Source of the DNA: an uncultured Sulfurovum sp.
GTDB taxonomy: Bacteria; Campylobacterota; Campylobacteria; Campylobacterales; Sulfurovaceae
Reading direction: 5' to 3'
Length of the DNA: 41,484 nucleotides
NCBI GenBank assembly: GCA_902727895.1
Contig: CACVAP010000030.1
Coordinates: forward strand, 1 to 41,484
Part shown: positions 8,595-17,788 of the stretch, piece after piece
How the letters are laid out: every line of letters begins with the position of its first letter
Position numbering within the stretch: the stretch's first letter is position 1
Position numbers and translations under genes: made by a program
Notes under the pieces: generated by a model
Databases searched by the model: none
Told to the model about the DNA's origin: nothing
The model's input: the letters and a program-made list of their open reading frames with translations, nothing else

Positions 8595-9914
8595 TTATTG
8601 GTTATTAATCATTTTAAGAAGTGGACCTTCTTGTTTAAAGAGAATAGACTCTAAAACAATTGCATTAGTATTACAAGTTAATGATTTATTAATTTTCTTG
8701 TCTTTTTCATAAATTCCTGTATACCAACCTCTGTCACTCTGTAGAGGTTGAAGTGCTTCTACTAACTCTTTGGTATAGTTAGAGTCGTATAATGCATCCA
8801 TGGCAAATGAAGCTTTCGTACTTAACTGCTTCATGTCATTAATAACATTACCTTGCTCATCAATCGCTACCCATTTGTCTTTGTTAACATAAACATTATT
8901 GTAAACAAAATAAGGTGCTTGATCTAAATGATCTTCTGAAACAGCTGTTAAAATTTTTGTCTCTTTATAACGTTGTCTTTGTGCTTCGTATAAACGGTAT
9001 GAAAACTCTTTTGAGAAATAATCCCAACCAAATTCTAAACCATCTAACATATAAGGTTCCATTACAACATAGTTATTTGCATCTGAGTGTTCTTTGTCTC
9101 TTTTGTCATAAGGCACTTCAACATCATAGATGTCAATAAACTCTAAATACTTGTCATAACGTAAAGCATTACTAATATCTACCCCAAAGGTTGCAAACAT
9201 TTTAGAAGTGTATTGCTCATACCCTAAACGACCCTCTTGAAGAAGTGATTCATTACCATCTTCAACAACAGCTCCATATAAAGCACCCTCTTTGGTCATT
9301 TCTCTAACATTCCATCGTGTAAGAATCTGACGTAATTCTTTATGATACTCAGGTTGGTTAAACTGCACATACGCCATAGGAATTAAAACACGACCAATAT
9401 CAATTGCTGACCAACCAATACCATCTTTCGTATCCACATTCGCATAATCTGTCATGGCTAAAGTTGCTGCATTATAAACTTTGTTAGGAAGTACGCCTCT
9501 ATAGAGTTCCACTTTTCCTAAAGTATCCAATGCTGTACGCATACGTTTGTCATATACTTCATGCGTAATAAGCTTCAACTTCTCAGCAGAAATCAATGCC
9601 ATTAAGTAGTTACCTGTATCCCAAAGTGTTGTTGAGGGGAAGTTATCAACAGAACTTACCAATCCAGTAGCTTCATGATAATTGTTTTCAAAGTAAATCC
9701 ATGCTGTTTTAGCAGCTTGCATATCAGCAGCTGTCAGAACTTTTTTCGTTACATTTAAGTCAGGAGCAATGGCTCTTTCTATCTCAATCACACCTAATCC
9801 TTGTTTTCTCATGTCAAGATTGTTTAAAAAGTAGATGAATACACTACCAAATATTAATGCAGATAAAAAGACTATATGGTGTCTAGCTCGTTTTAAATTT
9901 TTATACTTATCCAT
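8595..9914 (-). CDS. Membrane-anchored DUF3131 protein (single domain)
   Basis: The 439-aa protein has one transmembrane segment (about residues 14-31) and one DUF3131 domain from about 60 to the end. It shares with domain 1 of the protein at 1747-4797 the motifs AAKTAWIYFENNY, TTLWDTGNYLMALISAE, ELYRGVLPNKVYN and GIGWSAIDIGR, and the C-terminal LTCNTNAIVLESILFKQEG. DUF3131 proteins resemble alpha/alpha-barrel glycoside hydrolases, so a periplasmic endoglycosidase is likely, though substrate and catalytic residues are not established here. It is packed 10 bp from opgC and 10 bp from the OmpA-like gene. Confidence 0.85.
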   Translation of the reverse strand: MDKYKNLKRARHHIVFLSALIFGSVFIYFLNNLDMRKQGLGVIEIERAIAPDLNVTKKVLTAADMQAAKTAWIYFENNYHEATGLVSSVDNFPSTTLWDTGNYLMALISAEKLKLITHEVYDKRMRTALDTLGKVELYRGVLPNKVYNAATLAMTDYANVDTKDGIGWSAIDIGRVLIPMAYVQFNQPEYHKELRQILTRWNVREMTKEGALYGAVVEDGNESLLQEGRLGYEQYTSKMFATFGVDISNALRYDKYLEFIDIYDVEVPYDKRDKEHSDANNYVVMEPYMLDGLEFGWDYFSKEFSYRLYEAQRQRYKETKILTAVSEDHLDQAPYFVYNNVYVNKDKWVAIDEQGNVINDMKQLSTKASFAMDALYDSNYTKELVEALQPLQSDRGWYTGIYEKDKKINKSLTCNTNAIVLESILFKQEGPLLKMINNQ

Positions 9915-9924
9915 ATCAATATCC

Positions 9925-11661
9925 TTACTTATTGTTTATTTTATGGGGAATCATGACAACTCTCCGATTTTTACTATAATCACTGGGCGACGTACCAAAA
10001 CTAATAGGTCGTTTTTCTCCAAAAGATTGCATGTTAAATCTATTGCTAGCAATCCCTCTACTTTGTAAATAAGTAGCTATGGAAACAGCTCTATTTTTAG
10101 TTAGCTTATCGTTATAAGCATGGCTACCACGCTGGTCGGCATGGGTTTCAATTGTATATTTATAATTAGGACAAGCGTTTATCTTATTCACAAAAGTGTC
10201 TAACATATATTGTTTGGCTGTCAAAATCTGACTACTTCCTGTTCTAAATACTTCCATGTTCATGGTAGTACTTTGCTCACACCCTACAAGTTCTTTTGCT
10301 TCCTCCACATAAATGGTTTCTTGTGGTCTAACAACTTCATAACTTACCACTTGTTGTTGAGGCATTACTCTTTCATAAGTCACAACTTTTCTATACAGTT
10401 CTTCTCCACCAACCAGAGGTGAAGTATTTGCACACACCAACTCTTTTTGAACAACGGTAGGCGCAACAAACTTTTCAACAGCTACTACTTTTTGAACAGG
10501 AACTACCTTTGGTGTAGACACTACTTTTTGTACGACTTGCTCTACTACTTTTGTCGTAACAGGCGCACGTTGATAAGCTCTAGCTGGATAAGCCTGTGCT
10601 ACTGCTCTAGGTTCCTGTACTTTCTTAACAACTGTTTTTTTAACAACCACTTTTCTAGCAGGTGCTGTATACGCTAAGTTTCCGTGAGAAGTGTAATTAA
10701 TAGCTTTTTCTTTCACTACTTGTTTAACAACTTTCTCTTTTTTTACAACAGGTTTTTGTACAACAGGTTTTTTAGCAATTTCTTTCTTTACCACAGGCTT
10801 TTTGATTACAGGTTTTTTTACTTCAGGTTTCTTTACGACCTTCTTCTTTTCAACCTTCTTCTTAGGCACAGTTTTATTTTCTGCTTTAGCTTTGTCACTA
10901 ACAAACTTTTCAACAACTTTTATAACAGCTTTTGGAAACCAGTCTTCTAGTTTTGCACAGTCAGTGGTACGCTGTGCTGTTTTCCATGTTGTTAATTGCA
11001 TATTTAAGTCAGGATTTCGTAAAACCCTAGCACCCTCTGTTAAAGAAGCCGAAACAGATGCAGAACAACAATTGTTATAAGTTTTCTTTTTCTCTCCCTT
11101 TTTATAAGGGCCTAAAAAAGCTGGAAACGATGTTGAGATGTTAATGGTTGGTTGTCCAAACTTCCACTTTACACCCTCTTTGTTCAAAAGTTTTATGTTG
11201 TGCTTTTTTAAAATGGCAATAACTTTTTTCTTAACATCAAAAGGTATTTTCATTTTTCTTTTTTTAGAACCTTGTAAATAAGAGTCTAAGTTTATGTACA
11301 CAGCTTTTAAACCTTTTAAAGACTTATTGACTTTTTCATACTTTTCTTTTCCTAAGATTACTGGCTTCTTAGGCTTAGGGTAGTAATGAACTTTCTTTTT
11401 AGGAACAGTTTTTTTCTGTGCTTCTTTTTTCTTCTGAGTATCTGTTTTTTTATTTGTGTCTTTTTTGACTTCTGTACTTTTTTTCTTTTCTGTAGTCTTC
11501 TTCTGTTCAGTACTTTTCTTATTCTCACTGTTCTTTTTCTCTTGAGGCTTTTGCTTTTGACTTTCTGTTTTCTTCTTTGGCTCCGTTTTTGTCTCTTCAG
11601 CCATCGCTGTAGTAGACAAAAAAACAAAAGAAAGAATTAAAAAAAGTATTTTATTAGGCAT
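9925..11661 (-). CDS. OmpA-family cell-wall-binding protein with long Lys/Pro-rich stalk
   Basis: The 578-aa protein has a signal peptide ending near TTAMA, then a Lys/Glu/Thr-rich low-complexity stretch (about 22-95). A globular middle (95-260) follows, then a second Lys/Val/Pro repeat region (about 265-345) built from units such as KKPVVKKE. The C-terminal ~120 residues are an OmpA peptidoglycan-binding domain: THADQRGSHAYNDKLTKNRA keeps the Asp and Arg that bind diaminopimelate. It probably tethers an envelope component to peptidoglycan. It lies 3 bp after the GT2 synthase gene and 10 bp before the DUF3131 gene, so it belongs to the polysaccharide operon. The middle domain is unrecognised. 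Confidence 0.85.
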   Translation of the reverse strand: MPNKILFLILSFVFLSTTAMAEETKTEPKKKTESQKQKPQEKKNSENKKSTEQKKTTEKKKSTEVKKDTNKKTDTQKKKEAQKKTVPKKKVHYYPKPKKPVILGKEKYEKVNKSLKGLKAVYINLDSYLQGSKKRKMKIPFDVKKKVIAILKKHNIKLLNKEGVKWKFGQPTINISTSFPAFLGPYKKGEKKKTYNNCCSASVSASLTEGARVLRNPDLNMQLTTWKTAQRTTDCAKLEDWFPKAVIKVVEKFVSDKAKAENKTVPKKKVEKKKVVKKPEVKKPVIKKPVVKKEIAKKPVVQKPVVKKEKVVKQVVKEKAINYTSHGNLAYTAPARKVVVKKTVVKKVQEPRAVAQAYPARAYQRAPVTTKVVEQVVQKVVSTPKVVPVQKVVAVEKFVAPTVVQKELVCANTSPLVGGEELYRKVVTYERVMPQQQVVSYEVVRPQETIYVEEAKELVGCEQSTTMNMEVFRTGSSQILTAKQYMLDTFVNKINACPNYKYTIETHADQRGSHAYNDKLTKNRAVSIATYLQSRGIASNRFNMQSFGEKRPISFGTSPSDYSKNRRVVMIPHKINNK

Positions 11662-11664
11662 AAG

Positions 11665-13419
11665 TTACTCCTCGTATTTAAATAGTGCTGCTTGAACAAT
11701 CGCCCATAATGAAACCATATTAAAGAATGACCACATCAAGTTAACGCTGTATCCTGTTAAGTAAATTCGCTCACCAATTAAATGCATGGTTGTTGCGTAA
11801 ATAATTGCAAGAGCATAAAGCCCAATCAATGCCATCTGTACACGTACCATAGAAAGGTAGTTACCAGCCATGGCTGTTTTTGAAGTAACCACAAACTTAA
11901 TAGGTTTTCGTCTTACAACATCCCAGAACGCTCTTAAGATAATCGGGAAAATCGCAATAAAGAACTGCCCACCACGGTTGGAGTTTATTCCCCAAGTCGC
12001 GATGAGCAATGCCATTTGGTTAAAGAACAAGAACGGTATAAGGTGAATAAAGAAATCCATCGAATAACTCTGAACAGGTGCAATGTTTGTAAACATAAAG
12101 ATAATCGGTGAGAAAAGTAATATCACCAACCAAATCGCACCTGTATAAGACCAGAAAGTAGAAAAATACATTAACTTCTGTCCTAAACTTAGACCCGATT
12201 TAAAGAAACGCCCAAACTCTTTGGTTACCAAGTCAATGGTTCCTCCTGCATATCTAAAACGCTGTGCTGACCATGTAATTAAATCCATAGGAGAAAGCAT
12301 TTTTGATTCTACATCTGGGTGCATTACGGACTTATATTTTTTTTGTTTATGTGCATGTACCAAAAGAGACGTATAAATATCTTCAGAAGTATGATAAGAG
12401 ATATACTCTACATCAAGCTCTCTAATGGCTTTATCTTGATCTTTAGACTCTAAGATTCTGTTAACCCAACGAGAGATAGCAACACGACGCAAAGCAGACG
12501 TTCTATGAATAGATGTTGCTCCACAACAAAATGATGCATTGTAGTTGTTTCTTCTTCTTTGAATTACATCAAAAAACATAGCAGGGTCATTGGCAAAAAC
12601 ATCTTCACCAACTTTTACTTTTCCAAAGAATCGCTGAAAGAAGTTCGCGCTCTTTTTTGCCACAGAACCGTAATTTTCTTGCCAGCTGTCTTCTAGGTTT
12701 TTACCTTCTGTAAGGTCACAAAACCATTGTGGTGTTTGAACCCAAGCTACGCTATCGTCTTTAAAGTAACCCATGGTATTGAGTAAAATGTTTGGAAATA
12801 AGCGTGTATCCGAATCAATAATCACAATAAAATCACCTAATGATTCATCCATTGCATTGGTAATGGCTCCAGCTTTACGACCTTTTGAAGAGGTTCTTAA
12901 AATCTGAGGAACCCCCTCTTCTTTCGTCATTTTCGTCATCTCTTCATTACCACTGTCATCTAGTAGATAGTAACAAACATCCCAAGTTGGAAGTTTTTTA
13001 ACAGCTTTAGCAGCATGAATGGTTTCACGTACTAAAGCAGGGTCTTCGTTAAAAACAGGAATGTAAACATCTATCTTGATTTTTTTATCTTGATAAACGG
13101 CTACTTGTCCATCTTCTACCACGTCATCCATGGTTTTAGGTGCTGACTTTTTCTTAGTATCTTTTATATGCCAAAAGTTAATTACTACTAAAATAGTACC
13201 AATAAACATCATGGTCTCTGCAAATGCTAGAGGAATGGCAAACCAAAGGGCTTCCATATTTAATGATTCTGTCCAACGATAATGTAAATACCAGAGACCT
13301 AACATAATTGCCACAACACCAAAAAACTGGAAGAGTGACTGATTTAATTCAGATGGTTCTTGTGGTGTTTCTGGTACTCGGTCATCATATTTAGGTTCTA
13401 GGAAATATAGTTCATTCAC
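11665..13419 (-). CDS. Membrane glycosyltransferase, family 2 (cellulose-synthase-like)
   Basis: The 584-aa processive-type GT2 has two N-terminal membrane segments, a cytosolic catalytic domain and several C-terminal membrane segments. Motifs in order: PVFNEDP, DDSGN near 153, DSDTR near 201, TSED near 345 (catalytic base) and QRFRYAGG near 389. The last replaces the Q(Q/R)xRW of BcsA with QRFRY. It probably polymerises and translocates a beta-glycan from an NDP-sugar. No PilZ domain is seen at the C-terminus. The GTG start overlaps the GH2 stop by one base (TAGTG), implying translational coupling. This is the only polymerase in the locus, so it most likely defines the polymer. Confidence 0.88.
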   Translation of the reverse strand: MNELYFLEPKYDDRVPETPQEPSELNQSLFQFFGVVAIMLGLWYLHYRWTESLNMEALWFAIPLAFAETMMFIGTILVVINFWHIKDTKKKSAPKTMDDVVEDGQVAVYQDKKIKIDVYIPVFNEDPALVRETIHAAKAVKKLPTWDVCYYLLDDSGNEEMTKMTKEEGVPQILRTSSKGRKAGAITNAMDESLGDFIVIIDSDTRLFPNILLNTMGYFKDDSVAWVQTPQWFCDLTEGKNLEDSWQENYGSVAKKSANFFQRFFGKVKVGEDVFANDPAMFFDVIQRRRNNYNASFCCGATSIHRTSALRRVAISRWVNRILESKDQDKAIRELDVEYISYHTSEDIYTSLLVHAHKQKKYKSVMHPDVESKMLSPMDLITWSAQRFRYAGGTIDLVTKEFGRFFKSGLSLGQKLMYFSTFWSYTGAIWLVILLFSPIIFMFTNIAPVQSYSMDFFIHLIPFLFFNQMALLIATWGINSNRGGQFFIAIFPIILRAFWDVVRRKPIKFVVTSKTAMAGNYLSMVRVQMALIGLYALAIIYATTMHLIGERIYLTGYSVNLMWSFFNMVSLWAIVQAALFKYEE

Positions 13420-15560
13420 TACTTATCCTTTTTGTTTTTTACCATTAACGGTGTAAGTTTATAACTGTTTACAGCAAGTGTTTGTCCATCTTTGTCTTTT
13501 AATTCTATGTCTAACTTTACATCTCCTTGAAGCTGTAAAGCTGTTCCTAGCTTTATCAAAGAATCTCTATTAATACTTACTGGATAGTCGTAATTCTTAG
13601 TCCTATTATTGGTAGTTAATTTTAAATGAAATGTTGCGCCTTCAATAGCTTGAAGCGTATCGTTCACAACAAAAAACTCTATTTTGTTATCATTATTTTG
13701 CTTCGCCACCACAATAATGGGTGCGTAAGCTTCTTTTAATGCTCGGTAACCCATCTTAGGTTCTAAGTAATAATCCACAACGCCCCAGTTCATAGAAGGC
13801 CAACCCTCTTTAAACATGAATTGAAATATGGCTGTTGTCTTATCATACTTTTGAATACGAAGCATCTCGGTTGCAAATTTAGTTAAGTCATATTGGTACT
13901 GTTGAGAATCTTTAATAAACTGCTTCACACTGCCTTTAAACTCAACACCATAATCTTTAGAATTTTTAAATTGGAAGTTATGGTATTCCCAATGGGCTTT
14001 GGCTTTTTTAGAGGTTGGTTTTAAATATTTATTGGGTACAAACTTCTTAAGACTCTCAAAATTTGGAATAGCCTGTGCGCCATACTCTGTAATAACTTGT
14101 GCGCGTGATGGTTTAACAAAATCACGGTAAGTTTGAGAGTACCAACCATACCAAGGATGCTCAACATTAGAAGAGACTTTTTTTGTTATATGAAAAGTAT
14201 CATAGGCACTAACAACATCGTATAACTTTTGGTCTAGTTTTTTATTTTGCTCTGGATTATAATCTGGATATTTCCATTTCATCCAACTTGAATCCCAAGG
14301 TGGCTCATTATGCATCGTCCAGATATAAATACTTGGATGGTTATAAAGTAAATCAACCATTTCAATGGCTTGTTTCACAGCTTCTTTTTCAAAAGCTTTC
14401 GACTCACTGTATCCCCATTGAAGGTTATAATCTTGCCAAACTAAAAAACCCATCTCATCACATAGCTTGTAAAACCTTTTTGGTTCAACATGTGCATGCA
14501 CACGAATGGCATTGATATGTGCATCTTTCATAAGCTGTAAATCTTTACGTAAAGCCTCTTCATCCATCTCTGACATGTATTGACTAGAGATGTAGTTTGT
14601 ACCTTTTATGTAAATATTATCACCATTTAAGAAGTGTGCTTTACCATTGTTTTGAACTAAGGTTTTAAATCCTGTTTGAATTGTGTGCTTTGTATCAGCA
14701 GTTTCAAGTGTTAAGTTATATAAGTGAGGAAAGCCTCTGTCATGTGTTGTCCAAAGTTTAGCACCTTCTAACGAAAACGATAGTTCTTGATTTTTTGCAT
14801 GTTTAACTTCGAACTCTTTGACAAAAGTTTTACCTTCAAAGTTTGAAGGAGCTACTGTCACTTTAACTTTAGAGCTTGAATTAAAAAATGAACGCTCAAA
14901 TCTTTTTAAATCAAATTTTATCTTTAAATCAACAAGGTTTTCTTTTAAAGTTGGCGTAACTTTAAGGGCTTCAAACTTGTGTTCGTTATAACTTTTAATG
15001 CTTACATCATTCCAAATACCACCAGAGTTTCTGTCTTGACCTTTAGCAGACCAAGCACCTCCAGGACGCGTGTCATGATGTCCAAAAACACCACGAAGTA
15101 ATGTTTTACGTAAACTATAGTTCTGAGGATAGTTTTCTAATGGAGAATTTACTTTAACCACAATGCTATTTTTAGCATCTGTCAAATAATCACTAATATC
15201 AAATTCAAACGTTTGAAAGTATCCTTTATGAGAACCTACTAAATAACCATTTACCCAAACATCACAAAGATAGTCAACCCCTTTAAAATTTAAAAAATGT
15301 TTTGTATCTTTAGGAAATTTAGAAGCATCTATCTCTTTTTTGAACCAAATAATTCCAGCATGATTAACACCTTGTTTGTACCAGTTATTGGGTAAAGTCA
15401 TTTTAGGGTCATCAGCAGAAAATTCGTAGTGGTAACCTTCTGCTTTTGGTTCATGATTGATGTGATATTGCCACTCTCCAGCAAGAGAAACTGTCTGAGG
15501 GAAGACAGTACTTGCTTGGATTGAGATAAGGGTTAAAAGTAGTATAAATATATATCTCAT
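13419..15560 (-). CDS. Secreted glycoside hydrolase family 2 protein
   Basis: The 713-aa protein begins with a signal peptide (about residues 1-17) followed by GH2 domains. A sugar-binding jelly roll at about 20-190 contains FLNFKGVDYLCDVWVNG. An Ig-like domain follows at about 195-305 and a TIM barrel at about 310-600. The catalytic acid/base is the Glu of MHNEPPW near 418, and the nucleophile is probably the Glu of ITEYGAQ near 492. GH2 includes beta-galactosidases, beta-mannosidases and beta-glucuronidases; specificity is not determinable here. Position before and overlapping the GT2 gene suggests editing or recycling of the same polymer in the periplasm. Confidence 0.9.
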   Translation of the reverse strand: MRYIFILLLTLISIQASTVFPQTVSLAGEWQYHINHEPKAEGYHYEFSADDPKMTLPNNWYKQGVNHAGIIWFKKEIDASKFPKDTKHFLNFKGVDYLCDVWVNGYLVGSHKGYFQTFEFDISDYLTDAKNSIVVKVNSPLENYPQNYSLRKTLLRGVFGHHDTRPGGAWSAKGQDRNSGGIWNDVSIKSYNEHKFEALKVTPTLKENLVDLKIKFDLKRFERSFFNSSSKVKVTVAPSNFEGKTFVKEFEVKHAKNQELSFSLEGAKLWTTHDRGFPHLYNLTLETADTKHTIQTGFKTLVQNNGKAHFLNGDNIYIKGTNYISSQYMSEMDEEALRKDLQLMKDAHINAIRVHAHVEPKRFYKLCDEMGFLVWQDYNLQWGYSESKAFEKEAVKQAIEMVDLLYNHPSIYIWTMHNEPPWDSSWMKWKYPDYNPEQNKKLDQKLYDVVSAYDTFHITKKVSSNVEHPWYGWYSQTYRDFVKPSRAQVITEYGAQAIPNFESLKKFVPNKYLKPTSKKAKAHWEYHNFQFKNSKDYGVEFKGSVKQFIKDSQQYQYDLTKFATEMLRIQKYDKTTAIFQFMFKEGWPSMNWGVVDYYLEPKMGYRALKEAYAPIIVVAKQNNDNKIEFFVVNDTLQAIEGATFHLKLTTNNRTKNYDYPVSINRDSLIKLGTALQLQGDVKLDIELKDKDGQTLAVNSYKLTPLMVKNKKDK

Positions 15561-15594
15561 AATAAATTCTTTCTTATGTTGATTTGCTTTTAGG

Positions 15595-16773
15595 TTAACG
15601 GCTGGTCTCTAAGTCAGAAATATGTTGAATCATTTCCATAATTTCTTTTTGTTCTTCGCTTAAAACACCTTCTTCTTTTCTTGCATCATCCACTAGGAAA
15701 CTCATATCTGACTCTTCAATATCAATCGAAGTTCCAAGAGGGTTAATAATATATTTACCAGCAATAATTTTTTTGTCAATCTGAGCATGTTTACTCACTT
15801 TGGTATAACCAAGAACGACAGACTCACTAACTTTTGCATCTTCTTTAATAATACATCCCGAACCAATCATTGAAGGACCTACAATTTTGGCTCCTTTTTC
15901 TAAACGCACACTTGAACCAAAATAGATAGGAGCAACAAGCTCAACCTCATCTAAATTAATGTCACAGTTAATTCCTGCCCAAATACCAGGTTGAATCTCT
16001 TTTCCATATGGTTTTACCCCATTAATCTCTTCATTCACCAACATCATGTTTGCTTCATAAAAGTCTTTAGTTGATCCAACATCTACCCATTGGAACTTAG
16101 GAGCAGTTGCATAGAATGGCTCACCTTTTTCAACAAGTAGTGGTAAAAGTTCTCCACCAATATCAAACTCACCATCATCAGGAATATAGTCAAATACTTT
16201 TGGATCAAAAATATAAATACCTGTGTTAATAATATTACTTTTTGCTTCTTCTACTTTTGGCTTTTCTTGGAATGAAAGAACCTTGTTATTTTCATCTGTA
16301 ACAACAACACCATATTTGTAAACTTCATCTTTTGGAACTTCTTTACAAATTACGGTTGCAGTTGCATTGTTCTTTTTATGAAAATTCATCGCAGCTGTAA
16401 AGTCAAGGTCAATTAAGGCATCACCACAAATAACCAAGAATGGCTCATCAAAGAACTTTGAATAATCTTGCACTTTTTTAAGTCCACCAGCAGAACCCAG
16501 TCCTATAGGAACAATCTCACCCTCAACCAGTTTACCTTCTAAAGAGTAAGCGATTTGCATATCGTAGTCTGCACCACCTTTATAGTGATCTTCAATGGTA
16601 TTTGCCATGTATCCAACGGTTACAATTACTTCATCAAAACTATGCTTCTTTAATAATTCAAGTAAAAAACTCATAATTGGTCTCTCTACAATTGGTACCA
16701 TTGGTTTTGGTAACATGTATGTTAATGGTCTAACACGTGTACCTTTTCCTCCTGCTAATATAACTGCTTTCAT
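15595..16773 (-). CDS. NDP-sugar pyrophosphorylase (nucleotidyltransferase plus left-handed beta-helix)
   Basis: The 392-aa protein starts with the nucleotide-binding signature MKAVILAGGKGTRVRPLT, then PKPMVPI and later VICGDALIDLD. The C-terminal part from about residue 255 has hexapeptide-like repeats (IYFGSSVRLEKGAKIVGPS). This is the architecture of mannose-1-phosphate guanylyltransferase and glucose-1-phosphate uridylyl/adenylyltransferase-like enzymes. It should activate the sugar 1-phosphate for the GT2 enzyme. The gene is 16 bp after the RsbW-like gene and 34 bp before the GH2 gene. Which nucleotide and sugar are used is unknown. Confidence 0.88.
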   Translation of the reverse strand: MKAVILAGGKGTRVRPLTYMLPKPMVPIVERPIMSFLLELLKKHSFDEVIVTVGYMANTIEDHYKGGADYDMQIAYSLEGKLVEGEIVPIGLGSAGGLKKVQDYSKFFDEPFLVICGDALIDLDFTAAMNFHKKNNATATVICKEVPKDEVYKYGVVVTDENNKVLSFQEKPKVEEAKSNIINTGIYIFDPKVFDYIPDDGEFDIGGELLPLLVEKGEPFYATAPKFQWVDVGSTKDFYEANMMLVNEEINGVKPYGKEIQPGIWAGINCDINLDEVELVAPIYFGSSVRLEKGAKIVGPSMIGSGCIIKEDAKVSESVVLGYTKVSKHAQIDKKIIAGKYIINPLGTSIDIEESDMSFLVDDARKEEGVLSEEQKEIMEMIQHISDLETSR

Positions 16774-16789
16774 AATTTATTCCTTATAT

Positions 16790-17182
16790 TTATATTTCAA
16801 AAACCAATTTAATTAAGTTTTTATTTACTTCTATCTCTGTACATGTTAATACGGCTAATTTGAGACCTCTTCCACCTTCGGAAAGGTAGTCTAATTCTGC
16901 TGCTTCTTCTTTTGTAGGAAGAGGTGGGTAACCTTCTCCTTCATCTTTCATCGTAATAATAATTTTCTCATCATCTGACTGAAAATCAATTACAACTTTT
17001 TTAGAGGCCTCTAGCATATTTCCATGGACAATAGCATTCGTCACAATCTCTTGACTAATTAACAATACTTTGTTACGAACCTTCGAACTAATTCCTGCAT
17101 CAAGACGTGTCTCAACCCAAGTGTAGACCTTTGGAACTTCTTCAATCGTACTGTTGATTATGAGAGTATCTTTGGGCATCAT
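16790..17182 (-). CDS. RsbW/SpoIIAB-like serine kinase (HATPase, anti-sigma type)
   Basis: The 130-aa single-domain GHKL ATPase has its N-box at EIVTNAIVHGN, G1 box DEGEGYPP and G2 region GGRGLKL. This size and motif set fit partner-switching kinases that phosphorylate a STAS protein. The STAS gene lies 18 bp upstream and the PP2C phosphatase gene is divergent at 17789, so all three parts of a switch are together. Its target could be a sigma factor or, as in some biofilm systems, a non-sigma effector; no sigma factor is in the window. Start ATG at 17182, with another ATG directly after it. Confidence 0.88.
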   Translation of the reverse strand: MMPKDTLIINSTIEEVPKVYTWVETRLDAGISSKVRNKVLLISQEIVTNAIVHGNMLEASKKVVIDFQSDDEKIIITMKDEGEGYPPLPTKEEAAELDYLSEGGRGLKLAVLTCTEIEVNKNLIKLVFEI

Positions 17183-17200
17183 TTCAATTCTTTTATAAAA

Positions 17201-17521
17201 TTAATTACTAGCTTCAGTAATGGTAAAAATCTTATCTAACTGAGTAATCTCCAAAAGTTCAATTGGCTGTTCATTTAGAGCAGAAAGTTCTAATGACCCT
17301 TCAAGCGTTTTTAAATGTTTAAATACACTGATTAATACACTTAAACCTGAACTATCAATAAACTCTACTTCTTTAAGGTTAATAATTAAATGATGATTTT
17401 CTTCTCCAATAACCTTAAGAATATCGTCCTTCAATGCTTTCATGTTTGAAACATCTAATTTTTTTCTCTTAATATCTACTATAATTTGTTTGCTGTTCTC
17501 TACTTGTGTTATCTTTGTCAT
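17201..17521 (-). CDS. STAS-domain anti-sigma-factor antagonist
   Basis: The 106-aa single STAS domain contains VEFIDSSGLSVLISVFKHL, the DSSGL loop with the serine normally phosphorylated by an RsbW-type kinase. A good ribosome site (AAAGGAAAC) precedes the ATG at 17521. It is first in a close-packed minus-strand gene series continuing through the kinase into the polysaccharide genes. By analogy with RsbV/SpoIIAA it would be dephosphorylated by the divergently encoded PP2C protein and then sequester the kinase. Confidence 0.9.
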   Translation of the reverse strand: MTKITQVENSKQIIVDIKRKKLDVSNMKALKDDILKVIGEENHHLIINLKEVEFIDSSGLSVLISVFKHLKTLEGSLELSALNEQPIELLEITQLDKIFTITEASN

Positions 17522-17788
17522 CTTTGTTTCCTTTAGTATTATTATGATAAATAATATATATATTAAACTTAAGTTAGATTTAATTTAATGGGTTTTCATT
17601 CTTATATAGTGTATTTTAGGCATTCTTCTGGTCTATTTTCTGATTAAAATCTTAATTAATAATATTAAAAAACATTTTTTATACTTAATTTAAAATTAAA
17701 ATAAAAATTTACATTTTTTAATTAATTTAATAATTATATTATGGTACTTATGATAGAATTAATCATATATAAAACAAAGGCGAGACCA
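17522..17788. other. Divergent promoter region between the STAS and PP2C genes
   Basis: This is about 267 bp of very A+T-rich DNA with no ORF of its own. It must hold the promoter for the polysaccharide operon leftward and for the PP2C gene rightward; TATATT at 17735-17740 is a candidate -10 for the latter. No convincing operator palindrome is seen. Confidence 0.5.

Noticed and set aside
10210-11640. Several plus-strand and alternate-frame ORFs opposite the OmpA-like gene
   Set aside because: They are Phe/Leu or Lys/Arg-rich shadows of the low-complexity Lys/Val/Pro codons and have no ribosome sites.
17741-17788. Earlier start for the receiver-PP2C protein
   Set aside because: The ATG at 17741 has no ribosome site and directly follows a probable -10; ATG 17789 has AAGG and starts right before the receiver domain.
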